Source of the DNA: Phyto melanocephala
Taxonomy: Eukaryota; Arthropoda; Insecta; Diptera; Rhinophoridae
NCBI GenBank assembly: GCA_941918925.1
Contig: OW799234.1
Location: 66,617,543 to 66,681,542 of the forward strand
Direction: 5' to 3'
Length of the DNA: 64,000 nucleotides
Below are positions 32,846 to 47,800 of this stretch, piece after piece; position 1 is the first letter of the stretch; the number at the start of each line of letters is the position of its first letter. A model generated the notes under the pieces. That model was not told where the DNA came from. It did not search any database and worked only from the letters and a program-made list of their open reading frames with translations. The position numbers and the translations under genes were made by a program.

Positions 32846-35800
32846 CTGTAATGAAAGGGATCCTTTTTGTTAGATTTTATATAATATACAAATAACACAT
32901 AACCGATAAAGAAGGACTAGGCATATAAACTAGGTAGCAAAGGTTTTAGCTGTTGTACTAATTCGAATTTAAATTATCCTTTTAATTTTCTAATTATGTC
33001 TTGTAGCATGCAATGCAAGGTACACAATCAAATCTAAATTCAATTGGCGTTCTCTTGGTTTGAATTCGATTTTATTTAATAATTTTCTGTTCCTTAACAA
33101 GAAAAACAGTAAGTTATTGAAATAAAACATGGAAAATAGTTTTTAATATCGATCCAATGTGCTTTTAAATGCTCTTCTAAAGTGCGAATGTCTTGGCAGT
33201 AGCGAAAAAACTATCCAAACAACTGAAAAATAAAATTACAAAAAGCAACTCTGATCGCACAGAAACTACTATTTTATGGAAATTTCCAAAATATTATCAA
33301 ATCGGACACATCTGTCAATAAATCTGTCACACATGTGCACTTTTTGTCCACACTATCACACATTCTGAACACACATACAATTTTTGACATATCGAACAAC
33401 TAAATCTGATAGTCAGTCATGGCCTTAAGTGATATAGGTGATCATGTTTTTTATTTGTTGTAAACAAATGTTGTTGTTTACCACCTTTACAAATTCTATT
33501 AAATGAAATTGGTCAAAAGTTGCTTTGCAATTGGTAAAGTTTTATGGGATGATTAGTGATATCAAACAACCCTAAGTTGCCCAAAAGCTTATTACAAATT
33601 GCAAAATATAATTATATTTGCCAACTGCCAACGCAACTGAAATTTGTTTGCAATAGGTAATCGACCCATTACATATGTATATATGTAACGGGAATATCGA
33701 TGCAGACTAATACAATTTCGCGTATATTTTATACCCTCTTTGATCTCCATTGAATTCAGCATCCCTTTCTTTACTGAATCCTGTGGCACCACCAGCGTTT
33801 ACTTTAGACTAGAAAACGATTTCACACTGCCGACAATTCTCGTCATACAGTCTTTCGTAATCGCCAGAATCTCCTTTAGACTGAAGTCCCCCACAGCATC
33901 CACACTTAATGTGTACCTGCCTGTGATCCTGAATCTGCAGCTAGCTAATGCTGGACATTCGTATACTATTAGGTTTGGTTGAAAGGAGGGTCACTAAAAG
34001 CCTCAACCCATGACAGGTATACACTTATGGCTAGTTGGCATGTTGTGCGCTCCATATGGAAAACGGAATTCCCAAACAAAAACCATAATCAAAATTTCCC
34101 ATAAATAACGGACTGTGAATCCTTATGGTTCTCCAGTTCGAGTTCCCCAGGTACTTCAAGTTCGGCATAGTATCCACTATAAAATTTTAATACTATATGC
34201 GATACTGTTAGCATCCAGGCATATACAACCATAACCATCCTCGATTTGTATTTTTTTCAGATGATATATAAGTAACGCAGTTATTCAGCTCATCGTAGTC
34301 CGATTAAATCCTATTACCTTTACTGCACAGAGGCTGTTTGAGCAGTATTCAAACCTGTCTACAAGTGTTTCCTTCATCTACCTTTGCAGGCTTATAGAGC
34401 TTACTCATTTACCAACCCATTCCCCACGGCAACAAAATTTTGCCGCCTCTTCTCCCGTTGCAAGTTTGTTGGCCGCTTCATTCCTAGTTATGACCCAAGT
34501 ATCCTATACCTACATCAGCGTCAGCTTATTGTATTCAAACACTCAAGTATCAAAGAAGAGTTCACATTTATCTGCCGCTTGCTGTTTTTTAACCGACTGG
34601 TTATCAAGTGCAATGAGGAAACTAAGCATCTTAGTCTAACAGAGGGATACGTACTCCACCCAATTCAAGGAACAGAATAAGTCTACTCAAGTGAGTACAC
34701 ACCAGGTTTTTCTCTACCGTTCTACGGATATATTTCACAACAAGGATGATAAAACACTTCCCTATATTTTGTTATTTGTTGTTCAATAATTTTCTAAATT
34801 TAAAGATTATGAAAATTTTCAGAATTATTTTTTTTAGAGTTTTTAAATATTTGAGAAATTTTATAATTTAACATGTCCAATTTTTGGTTTAACTAAAAAA
34901 GTTTTCTTGAAGTTTCTCTGCTAAGAAATCACTTTAATAACTAATCAGCTGTTAGTTATAAAATGTGTAAAAATAGGTTCGTTCGAGAACTCACAAATTT
35001 GTACGAATTTGTACCAACATAGTTGGTCTTGTGTTTTCGGCATATTTTTTAAATTTGAAAATTAGTCATTTGTTCTAAAAACGCACTAAATCTCAAGTTT
35101 TGCACAATAAAACAATTTATGTACATATTGTATATTATTTTTTATTTATTATAAAATTTATCTTTGTATATTACTTATAAATTTAATTTTAATAATTGTT
35201 GTTTTTTGTTTTATTTTATTGCGAAATTCGCTAGATATTTTACCTTTAAAACAACCCATCAAATAAAAACATAAATTGTAAATAATTATAATAATAATGA
35301 AAAACGAAACATAACAATAAAATGTCATCATATTATGAATGTAGATATATTGGCATTTATTTAAAATCTAAATGAGGATATCCATTCACATCACAGTCAT
35401 CGATTATATATATTATTTAATTTTTATGAATATATGTATTTTTTGTTAACTTAATAACAATTATGCATATTATGCATGACTATTTATATGTTTGATCGTA
35501 ATTGTTGGTCTGCTCGTTAATGCATCTCGTCGGCACTGTTTCGCGATGGCAAACTTTTACAATGGAAAATATAGTTGATGTATTCACAATAAGTCCGAAC
35601 TACCGTATTTTCATAATTTCCCAAAAATTTTTAAAGTTATTAAAAATGTTTATTGTAAAATTTTAAAGCCTTTTCAATTTTTTAAAAAATGTTGATATTA
35701 TGACAATACGACACTTAGGAAGATACTTTGTGAATTCACTGGGCCAATTCAAAGTAGACTCTCATATTGTACTATGTCATATAATTCATATTAATATGAC

Positions 35801-38800
35801 TAGTGACTTTGAATACCTTTTGTTAACAAATAATGTATTTAATACAAGAAAGAAGACAAAGAGATGACGCTGTTAAAAATTGTATGTATACAGGAAAGAA
35901 GAAAATATAAAATATTCTCTCTGAGAGGTGAGAGGCGAAGAAATTCTCTCTGAGAGACAGTATGGTTAAAAGTATAACATAAACAATTTCTTATACATAG
36001 GAAACAAATGTGTAAAGTCTTATTACTTTCTTTGTATGGAAATTACTAACAAAAATTTTATGCGTGTATAAAATAATATGAAATAGTACAAATATGACTG
36101 ATATGCAACCACTTTGAATTGGCCCTTTGTGAATTCACGATATGATCAATTAGTCATACAATACAAACAGTGCTATTAAGTATGCCGTTTCTATCTTTAA
36201 AAGTAATGTGCAGTGCAGTGGTTCATTTACGAACAGGCGCAATGTTGCAAATGCTTGAGTTTTAATTTTATTTTTCTTGAATTTTTGGTTGTTTAGGTTA
36301 TATATTTTGCACGAATAGTATGTAAGTATGTATATGGAGGGGTGTTTTAATGCACAAGATTTTTTTCAAATGTTTTATGGCTTAAATTTCGGATGGATTT
36401 ATCACTTAATTAACAAATTCGTCACTACTTATTGTTTATATATAAACTACTTGCATACTTAAATACATAACTAATATGTTAATTAAATTTAGTATTTTTT
36501 TTATTTTTAATTCTTATACCTAATATATTATCTACTCTACAAAGTACAAACAACATTTTGTCTAATTTTTTGTTAGTGTTTACTTAATTTAATATAAATA
36601 ATTGTTATTTTTTTCTCTGCATTAATATTGTAACAAATAATCTACTATGTATTATGTTAATATGTATGTATACTAATAATTCGTTTAAGATTTTTTTTCA
36701 TTATAATTATGTTAACATTTTATAGGATTTTTTTTTTGTATAGAGCAGTGTTTACCTAAAGAAATACATAATACCGATTTTTTACGAACCTTTAAGGAAA
36801 AGTAGAAACAAAATTTAATTTTTTATATTACGATTAAAATAATGATTATGTTGGTCGAATATTTTCCATAAATTTTTGCATATATTTCTAGTTTACCATT
36901 CTAGTAGGTTAGTTTTATATTTGTCCAAATATTTTTTAATGGTTAAACTTGCGAACAATTGAGAGTGTTCATTAAAGAACGGCGCATACTTTCAAAAATA
37001 TGCGTTTTGATTTATAAACAAAATATTGAAAAATAGAACAAAACGGTAATAGAACAACGTTAAAATAAAATAAAATCAGAGCAAAGATTAAATACAACAT
37101 TAAAAATTAATTAAAAATTGAACTTTCAAAACATGCTTGAATGCTTGAATGAAAAAATACTTGCATATGACTGTTTTTATAGTTTTTCAGGAAAGCACTT
37201 TTAATGTTAGAGTTGATTTTTATAAATTGTTTGCCTTAAAATCAAATATTTTTATATAAATTCCGCACTGTATAATTCAAAGAGCACATTGTATTTCGTA
37301 TATTTAATTAAATTATAAGTTATTATTTCAAATGATATTGTTAATTGAAAAAATATATAGGCAACAAGTATTTACGCTATAACTTCCTTTAAAATTGTCC
37401 AAAATAATTTCAAGTTTGCCTGAGGGTAGTTTTAAATTGCGGAATTGCAATGGTGTCATTATCTCAATTTTAGTTTATATTAACTTAAGCAGTTATTCAA
37501 TTGTGCCACAGAATTATTGGGTTTTTCTGGGTAAAGTTGATTTTAATTTTCTTATGAATAAATTAAACTTTTTGTAATATAAGTGTAACACTAAAGTTTC
37601 GATTGTACCAAATTACAATTGTATCAGAAATGAATGGAACTATGCAGAAATGCCTGTAAAAATTTCACTTAAGAAGTTAAAAGTGATAATAAAAACGAGA
37701 GAACTACAACAATAGAAAAAAGATTTTAGTAGTAAATTTCGTTCTTGCTCACCTATGGTATGGAAATATAAATACATTAATCATTTGATTATCGAATTAT
37801 ATTCGTTAACAGCTTGTGAGTTGGGTAGATGATATTTACAACCAACACTGAAATACCCATCAAAGAGTTCTGATGATGATACCCTAGCTGGTTTCGAAAA
37901 TGCATACCACTCGGCTAGTGTCAGTAAAAAAAAAAATTATTTTTTTCAGTGTATTCTCTCAGTATCACAAATGAAATTTAATTTCTTCATAAGTAAAACA
38001 ATTTAAAAATTATATGAACTTGAAAGACAAAAATATTAAATATTATAAGTTTTCGTTTTACGTTTTCTAAAGATGCACCATTCAGATTCAATTAAAATTT
38101 TTAACGGAATTTATCCTTTTGACATGCCTGCTAATGTTGTGTTTGACATTTCTAATATGCCAGCATAGAGAATAATTATTTTTTGTAACTTGTCCACTAA
38201 AGATAATTAAAATTTTTTCTTAATACTTTTTATTTGCCTATAGCTTTCTTATTTGTGGACCGATTTGTTTTGGACCTAAAATTTTATTTTAAAATTTATT
38301 TAAAAAAAATCTATAATTGTCTTAAAGCTAAAAACAAAGTTTAAACATTTTAGGAAATGGACACAAGTAGTTGTATTTATATTTTTACACCTATGCTTCA
38401 GTCAGTTAGGATTTCGCAATCGTTTTTAGAAATAATTATTTATGCTGTTTACTTATGTATGTCTCGCAATCGGTGCCACAATTATGTCAAAAATATATTC
38501 AAAGCTTTAGGAACTTGATTTTATTTCAAAAATATTTTTGCCCATACCTTAGCGATTCTTGACAAATTGGTCCAATATTTTTATGCGAATGGCCCTAAGA
38601 TAAATGTTGTACATATCTGTTTTATTATTTATTTTTTTATATTAAGTCTAAAAAAGAGCCGGCAGCGTTGTTTTTCTTTTATCTCAGCAGTTTATGGATT
38701 AATATTACTGGTTTGCAAAACTGATTTTCTTTCCAATATTTCTGAACGTTGGATACGAGTATGTGCAAAATATGGGGGGACTTAAAAAACTTAATTTTAA

Positions 38801-41800
38801 TCAACCCAAAGGAGTTTAAAAATTTTCCTATCTTGACTTAAGATATTTTGTCAAAAGTCTACAGATATGTATATGTATTTATTGATTATAGAATACAAAT
38901 ATGTATATGTATATAACTAGGTAAACATTATTGCTCCGTAATAATCAGAGCTGTAAAAGAATGATAATTTTTTGAATTGAACTGTGAATTATTTGGGATT
39001 TTATTAATGTATTTTTTTACTTAAAATATGAACTGAATCAAAAATTGTTTTAATGCTTATGGTTCTCCAAAACAATAAAATGAGTTAAATTATGAAAAAT
39101 AGTAATTAAGTTATTGTAGAATTTGATAGAATTTTTTTTTGTGATAAGGGTAACCGAGAATGGCAGCAAATACTCAAACATAATGCCATCGCTCTTTTGA
39201 AGAATCTTAATCCCATGGTATGGCTGTAAAAGCTCCACATACTCATATTCATTTTAGTTTAATTCTATCTAAAAAAGTTATTGAAAGAATGAATAACAAT
39301 TTTTATTTTGATTCTCCAAAAACTTAACTTAAATGTATTGAAGATTTTTAATTTATTGTTGAATTTGATCATATTTCACATAACTTAGTTTTTATGATGA
39401 ATGCATTCATATTTTTATTCAGTTTATATTTTTGTAATTTAAATTTTTTTAATTCAAGGTGAGTTAAAAAACACATACGAATCATTCGTTTACAGCTCTG
39501 GTATGTATGTTTGTATTTAAGTGTACATGTATGTATGTATATTATTCTAATTGCATTAAACACTACTTTCGTTAGGTGTTTGTGATCTTGAACTAAGACT
39601 AGAAGAACCATTTGCAATTGTTAATTCAGGTATATTCGTGGTGGTATTGTTAGAAGTAGGAGTAGTAGTTGTAGTAGTAGTAGTAAACAGTTTCACATTG
39701 CCACCGATCGCAGCATACATTGGCTGTGATGACATCACGGATGGATATATACAGTTTTTTCTCTTCCCCCGACTCATTGTCGATAGCGGTGAATTGAAAA
39801 CGGAGACCTTTGACGTCGGTACTACAGTCGAAAAATCTTGATCGTTGTAAAATGACGTCATATATTGTTTAGCGTACAATTCCGTTGTGTTTGTAAATGC
39901 ATCCTGATGTAGAGGAAAATGCGATTCTAAAACACCCTCGGGCAAAATATAAGAATTTGAATTAATTTTCGCAGTCATACAGTCTATCGATGAATTTGCA
40001 CTATAGAAAGTGGTATCTTGTGAACCCGTATTGGGGGTGTTTAATTGATTGCTACAGTTACACTGATCGTTGCAACACTTTACACATGAAATGATGGCAC
40101 GACCACCTTTCACATCGTTGTCATTAATAAAATTGCTATCGCTAAAGTTGAATTTATTAGCAACACTTACTTCAGTTTGTTGTTTGTTCGTTGAGGACAC
40201 AACATCGTCCAATTGATCGGCTGACTTAGAATTTTGTCTACGATGGCATTGAGCAGTAGTGGCATTTGATAACCTGCCATTGGTCGTTGTGTTGTTAACA
40301 GAGACTCTTCTATAACTATTAGCCGATTCGAAACTATCCTCATCTTCGCTAGAATCTTGTATGTTTGGTGTGAATAGTGGAGGTGGTACTATCACTCTTC
40401 CCATACGTTTGTATTGGTCTACATTGCGGCTATCTTCGGCACAACTGGACAGATTTTCAATAAATTTGGGTGCTCTTCTTAGCACAGTGGGTGTGTGCAA
40501 CTGTGATTCGTATATATCATTAATATCGACTGCATTGTTGCTGCTAACATTGTGCAAATAGTGATCTATGCTAGTGGCCATACTATTGCGTACACTATTA
40601 CGTGAGGATATACTTGATATTTCGGACAGAGTTTCTGGACTGGCCAGAGGTGCCAGACCTAACCATTCGTCAGCTCCAACGCCATTTGTAACATCGGAGG
40701 CTCGTCTTAGAGGAGGTATGGGCAAAGTTTTTGGTTTCTTTTCCATTTTCGCTGAATGTTGCCGTTTTAAATTCTTCAGCGGCGAGGGCGTATCCTCAAA
40801 TGCCACACATTTAGTTTTTAGTGGCTGTAGCACCAATTCCACCTGATCAACTTTAGCTACATTAGTTGTAACCTTAATAGGACTCTTGCGTGTCACCGTT
40901 GTAATACTATTCTCCATTGCACTTGATATGTCATACTGTATAGAGCTCATTTGACTTCGACTTAAAATACTGCCTGCCAAAGAAGAAGCTTTGCTGGAAC
41001 TTATACTTTCGGGAAAATGGGCATGCTTATGAGCCATTTGAGGGCTGTGCAGATTGGTAAATGATGTTTCTAGACATACTCTATGTGACTGTTGTTGTGT
41101 CGTCGCTGACGTCGTCGGTACATCTGTTTGACTTAAACTTGGTCTCGAATCTAAACTATCATACGGTCCATTCGAATCCGAACTCATGTGATTTGCATTA
41201 TGTTGATGCTGATGTGACTGGTGAAATTCTATATTTGAACAATTATAATAACTATAGATATCTTGATTGCTTCGATGCAATTCGTTAGATGTTGTGGAAA
41301 ATGCATTCGATGCCTGTCGGTGTGGTTTTCGAGGACCACTAGTGGTAACAACCTGTAATGAAAGGGATCCTTTTTGTTAGATTTTATATAATATACAAAT
41401 AACACATAACCGATAAAGAAGGACTAGGCATATAAACTAGGTAGCAAAGGTTTTAGCTGTTGTACTAATTCGAATTTAAATTATCCTTTTAATTTTCTAA
41501 TTATGTCTTGTAGCATGCAATGCAAGGTACACAATCAAATCTAAATTCAATTGGCGTTCTCTTGGTTTGAATTCGATTTTATTTAATAATTTTCTGTTCC
41601 TTAACAAGAAAAACAGTAAGTTATTGAAATAAAACATGGAAAATAGTTTTTAATATCGATCCAATGTGCTTTTAAATGCTCTTCTAAAGTGCGAATGTCT
41701 TGGCAGTAGCGAAAAAACTATCCAAACAACTGAAAAATAAAATTACAAAAAGCAACTCTGATCGCACAGAAACTACTATTTTATGGAAATTTCCAAAATA

Positions 41801-44800
41801 TTATCAAATCGGACACATCTGTCAATAAATCTGTCACACATGTGCACTTTTTGTCCACACTATCACACATTCTGAACACACATACAATTTTTGACATATC
41901 GAACAACTAAATCTGATAGTCAGTCATGGCCTTAAGTGATATAGGTGATCATGTTTTTTATTTGTTGTAAACAAATGTTGTTGTTTACCACCTTTACAAA
42001 TTCTATTAAATGAAATTGGTCAAAAGTTGCTTTGCAATTGGTAAAGTTTTATGGGATGATTAGTGATATCAAACAACCCTAAGTTGCCCAAAAGCTTATT
42101 ACAAATTGCAAAATATAATTATATTTGCCAACTGCCAACGCAACTGAAATTTGTTTGCAATAGGTAATCGACCCATTACATATGTATATATGTAACGGGA
42201 ATATCGATGCAGACTAATACAATTTCGCGTATATTTTATACCCTCTTTGATCTCCATTGAATTCAGCATCCCTTTCTTTACTGAATCCTGTGGCACCACC
42301 AGCGTTTACTTTAGACTAGAAAACGATTTCACACTGCCGACAATTCTCGTCATACAGTCTTTCGTAATCGCCAGAATCTCCTTTAGACTGAAGTCCCCCA
42401 CAGCATCCACACTTAATGTGTACCTGCCTGTGATCCTGAATCTGCAGCTAGCTAATGCTGGACATTCGTATACTATTAGGTTTGGTTGAAAGGAGGGTCA
42501 CTAAAAGCCTCAACCCATGACAGGTATACACTTATGGCTAGTTGGCATGTTGTGCGCTCCATATGGAAAACGGAATTCCCAAACAAAAACCATAATCAAA
42601 ATTTCCCATAAATAACGGACTGTGAATCCTTATGGTTCTCCAGTTCGAGTTCCCCAGGTACTTCAAGTTCGGCATAGTATCCACTATAAAATTTTAATAC
42701 TATATGCGATACTGTTAGCATCCAGGCATATACAACCATAACCATCCTCGATTTGTATTTTTTTCAGATGATATATAAGTAACGCAGTTATTCAGCTCAT
42801 CGTAGTCCGATTAAATCCTATTACCTTTACTGCACAGAGGCTGTTTGAGCAGTATTCAAACCTGTCTACAAGTGTTTCCTTCATCTACCTTTGCAGGCTT
42901 ATAGAGCTTACTCATTTACCAACCCATTCCCCACGGCAACAAAATTTTGCCGCCTCTTCTCCCGTTGCAAGTTTGTTGGCCGCTTCATTCCTAGTTATGA
43001 CCCAAGTATCCTATACCTACATCAGCGTCAGCTTATTGTATTCAAACACTCAAGTATCAAAGAAGAGTTCACATTTATCTGCCGCTTGCTGTTTTTTAAC
43101 CGACTGGTTATCAAGTGCAATGAGGAAACTAAGCATCTTAGTCTAACAGAGGGATACGTACTCCACCCAATTCAAGGAACAGAATAAGTCTACTCAAGTG
43201 AGTACACACCAGGTTTTTCTCTACCGTTCTACGGATATATTTCACAACAAGGATGATAAAACACTTCCCTATATTTTGTTATTTGTTGTTCAATAATTTT
43301 CTAAATTTAAAGATTATGAAAATTTTCAGAATTATTTTTTTTAGAGTTTTTAAATATTTGAGAAATTTTATAATTTAACATGTCCAATTTTTGGTTTAAC
43401 TAAAAAAGTTTTCTTGAAGTTTCTCTGCTAAGAAATCACTTTAATAACTAATCAGCTGTTAGTTATAAAATGTGTAAAAATAGGTTCGTTCGAGAACTCA
43501 CAAATTTGTACGAATTTGTACAAATTTTTACTGTATTTTACGAAATTGCGTTCGTTTACACAAATTTGTAGTAAATGAGAGCACAAATAGAGAGCGAAAA
43601 GTGACAGTTCTTGACTGAGTATTTGCAAATTTTTACAACAGAAATTTCTTGTAGTAAGATTTAGCAAAACCAAAAAACATATGATTCAAAAGGTAAACAA
43701 ACAAAAGTAAGCAAACAAAAAGTATACAATTTGTGAAAAAATATTTAAAAAAAAGGAAAATCCAAACAAAAGTGCAAAATATTATTAAATTTAAATTGTT
43801 TGTGAAATAAAGTTAGTTACCAATGTCTACAGATGAAAGAATGGAACTGCCTGAATCTGGCGCAGGTATACATACTTAAATACATATTTGCACATATGTA
43901 TGTATGTACATAGTTCCCATTAAACTTTATTTATTTGCCATCAGCTGTTGCTTCAATCTTACGAATTTTTACAAATGTCTGTTCGAGTACTTTTTTGGAC
44001 AAATTCTCTTTTTGAGAGTAAAATTTTCAATTTACTAAATAATTACTCATTTACTACAAAGTGCAGTAAAAGTACTCGAACGAACCTAATATTAACTGAC
44101 AAAATTATTTCAAAATTTATAAAAGTTCTGAAACGTTTCTCAGTAAATCCTCAATACATCTCACTGGAAAAAACAAACATTTGCAGAAATTACATTTTTC
44201 CGATTATCATTGTCTCCTGAAAATTTTTGAAATGCTGAATTATGATTGATTTTTATTTTTTATTATTTTTACAACAGATATCCACCATGTTCTGATAATT
44301 TTATAGCGATTAAAATTTTAAATCCAGTGATTCGCTATGAAATAAAAAGGGGTTTTATTACATCAACTAAAGTTTTGGAACAATTTCAGTATAAACATGT
44401 AAGTGAGCTAGATTTGACTGCGCCGAATTTTACTTTAAACCATAGTACGCAAATCAATCGAATAGATATTAATCATGAATGATATTAATTTGAATGAATT
44501 AAATTTTCCACATTGTGACGAATAATTTGTTTTGTTTTCCGAATTTTAAAAATAAAAGTTGCGAGACAAATGATATTTTAAAAAAATTGAAAATAAATTT
44601 CTCACCACAATTTAAATATAAAATTCCTTACATGAATCATTCATTCAAAGAACATAATCGAAAAATTAAAAAAAAAATCGATTCACAAATAGAATTTTTA
44701 TTTTCCTTGAAGAAAAGTTAGCAGCGTTGCCATTGTAGTTTATCATTTTCGTTGTGTTAATGGGAAAAATTTTACCATTTTAGGAATTAAAGAATATATT

Positions 44801-47800
44801 AAAAAATTATAATTTTTAGTATGAATGTACGTATGAATCTATGCATGTAAAATATTAAGTGATCAACTAAAAATACAAATAAGGCTTAGGTATAATAAAA
44901 AAACTATGAATCTGATTTATCTGATTTTTTCTATTATATTTGTGGAATTTTTACTTGAATCGTAAATTAGTTTTATAAATAAATGTACATACAATTTTCG
45001 TTCTTTTTTATCCCTAAAAGTTTTTGTTATAAAAACATGTATATTCAAAATTATATAGGCGCCACCGCCAAATGTAGGCGTGCAGCTATGATGGCGTCAA
45101 ACATCGTATGTATTTCAATTTGGACAGATTTAAGTTGCCAGCCTGCTGTTATTTAATGCTTCAAGCAACTAGAAAGCATTGTGATAGGCTTTGTAAAAAA
45201 TGTGATTGTATGTGTTACACCGATAATGATTGATATAAAAAGAGACACACAACAATGCGACGGTATAATACATACAAACACATTTTTACAAATACTACGA
45301 AAGGCTTGACAAGTAGTTTGATCGTACCTTCACAATATATCAGCCATGAAAAATTATTTCAGTTTATTGTCCCGGCAACACAAGTTTCCGTCGAAAGAGC
45401 TTTTAGTGCTCTCTCAATAATATTAACAAAAATGAGATCAAAGCTATCAAAAGATACTATAAACAATTTGCTTTTAGTAAAACTTAATAAGAATTTAATT
45501 GAATATGTAACAATAAAAAACGAAACCACAGAACAATTACATATGATATAATATTTATTTTTATATATTTTGTTTTTATTTAGACTCATATTGTATATAT
45601 CTTTTTTGAATTACTGTCCGATGAATAAATAAAAATTAAACTAATACAAATCAATAAATTTGTTAAAATTTTATTATGAGAATTTTTGTAAAGAATCTTA
45701 GGTTAATGCTTGTGGCAACTTGTTTTTTATTTTTTGGGACATGAATTCATACACAATTTTATTAAGAATGTTAGGCGCCGGAAGAACAATGTTTCATAGG
45801 TATGTTTTTGTTTTTGTATTTCTTGCATTCATAAAAGCAATACTTCTAATTGTGAGTTGGTTTTTTAAACTGCTAAGCGGTACACAAACATCATACTTAC
45901 AAACATTACACGTATACAGTTGGATTCGGGTAAGGGAAATTGATAATTAAAGGATTTATTTTTTTGGCTTATGCAAGATTTTCATTAATAAAAAACTTTG
46001 GACAAATTGAAACCATTTTGGTTAAATAGATTTTCTACTTTTTATATTGTTTTAAACAAAATAAGAGAAAATGTTGCACTACAGTGCAACAAATTAGCTG
46101 TAGCATTGTATTTCGCCGTATATTAATAAGAAATTTTTTCTACTAAGCAATGTTTCCTTTATTGAAGTTTGTAGCTTTAAAAACATAAAAGCTGTAAAAC
46201 TGATTTTCCCTTAAACGAACTCATTTTCTTTAAAATATAGTAAATATATTTAATTGTAGTTAAGTGATTTCTTCAATTAAACGGCGGCAGCTTAACCGAA
46301 TTCGACTGTATTACATTTTTTTCTATACACACATTTTTTTTATGTGGCGCCAAAAAAAATGTATGTGTTGTATTCCTTGCAAGGGATGATTTTCACATAT
46401 ACCTTTTTATACCCTTCACCTGTGGTGCACAAGGGTATATATAGCTTTGTCATTCCGTTTGTAATTTCTACAATTTTCATTTCCGACCCCATAAAGTATA
46501 TATTTTCTGAAAGCTTATGAATAGAGGAGTCGATTAAGCCCTGACCGTCTGTCCGTCTGCCCGTCTGTCCGTGTGTTGGTTGAAATCAACTTTTAGAAGC
46601 AACTATATGTTCCTCAGATCTGTATATGGTATCAATCTCTTGGAAATATCCAGGAATGAATCGCTATTGAAATTCAGCACAATCGCCCCATAACTTTCTG
46701 AGATATGAGCAAAAAACCACGACCACCTCGTTTTTTTTCACAATTACAACAACAACATACATACATAGATACATGTAAAAAACATACCAAACAAAAAAAA
46801 AATTACAAAAAAAAAATATTAAAAATAAGAAAAAAATAATAAAAAAAACTACAAAAAAAAAAAATTTTAAAAAAATTTAAAAAAAAAAATTTAAAAAAAT
46901 TTTTTAAAAATTTTTCTAAAAAATTTTTTTAAAAAAATTTAAAAAAAAATATAAAAAAAATAAAATATAAATAATATATTAAATAAAATAAAATAAAATT
47001 TTTTTGGCTCAGCTGGGATTCGATGCCACATTTATTCTAACGTGTACGTATGCACGTATTTTATATGGGATGAATGGTGATGCAAACAATTGTTATTGCA
47101 TGACTACACGTTGTGAAGGGTATATAAGATTCGGCACGGCCGAATATAGCACTGTTACTTGTTATTGATGTCGTTTGTTTTTTAGGTATTGTTGTTGTTA
47201 AAAGAGGCATTGGGTACAGTGTGACACACAACTTTTTACCTTTAGGCGCTTGACATATGCTTATATATAAAGTAGCTTTTATACCGAGTTTCAATTTAAG
47301 ACAAACAAGGATTTTTACTTTACTGAGTAAAAAAAATTAGGAATATAATGAATTTTCTGTTTACATTTTCAGGTATATATGTTTATATATGTGTTTTGCT
47401 AATACGCATATCCTTTTAAGACTTTACCTTTTTATATAAATGCCTAATTATTTTATTAGACCTATAAAGTTGTTTTCTTGCCCGCATCTTTAAATCAATT
47501 ATAATTAAATTTATGGGGATAAAAATATTATATATGTATGTATGGATATATAAAATATAATATTTATACACGATACAGCTATTTATATACATATAAGCAA
47601 AATCCAATCTGTTAAGAACGCATTGTGTTTAAATTATTATGATTGCTACTGTACATTATTTAATGTTAAGATTTTTTTCATACCACAAACAACAACAAAT
47701 AAAAAGAGGAAATTTGTTAAACAAATTATTCGTTTTTGATTCATTTTGCTTAGAATGAAATATATTAAATTTGTGAGAGGAATGAAACACGACGAATTTT

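Larger units (their letters stand above)
26506..35012. repeat. tandem duplication unit 1 (8507 bp)
   Basis: Every landmark in this unit recurs exactly 8507 bp further on (28888 and 37395; 31049 and 39556; 34384 and 42891). The unit holds the inaE terminal exon, its 3' region, a foldback core, a broken LINE and a SINE tail. It ends inside a MITE after 37 bp. The left flank of unit 1 is unique sequence. The only base difference I noticed is A at 27685 against T at 36192. Confidence 0.97.
35013..43519. repeat. tandem duplication unit 2 (8507 bp)
   Basis: Direct repeat of 26506-35012, in the same order and orientation. On the right it continues into the rest of the intact MITE (to 44086). That makes the right end of this unit the ancestral context, with unit 1 ending at the new junction. 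Confidence 0.97.

Noticed and set aside
34384..34680. 98-residue plus-strand ORF in the duplication (also 42891-43187)
   Set aside because: The minus strand reads as a broken RNase H LINE; the ORF is its shadow.
45720..45950. 76-residue hydrophobic ORF
   Set aside because: Phe/Leu-rich composition expected from AT-rich DNA; no motif, no conserved neighbour and no splice context.
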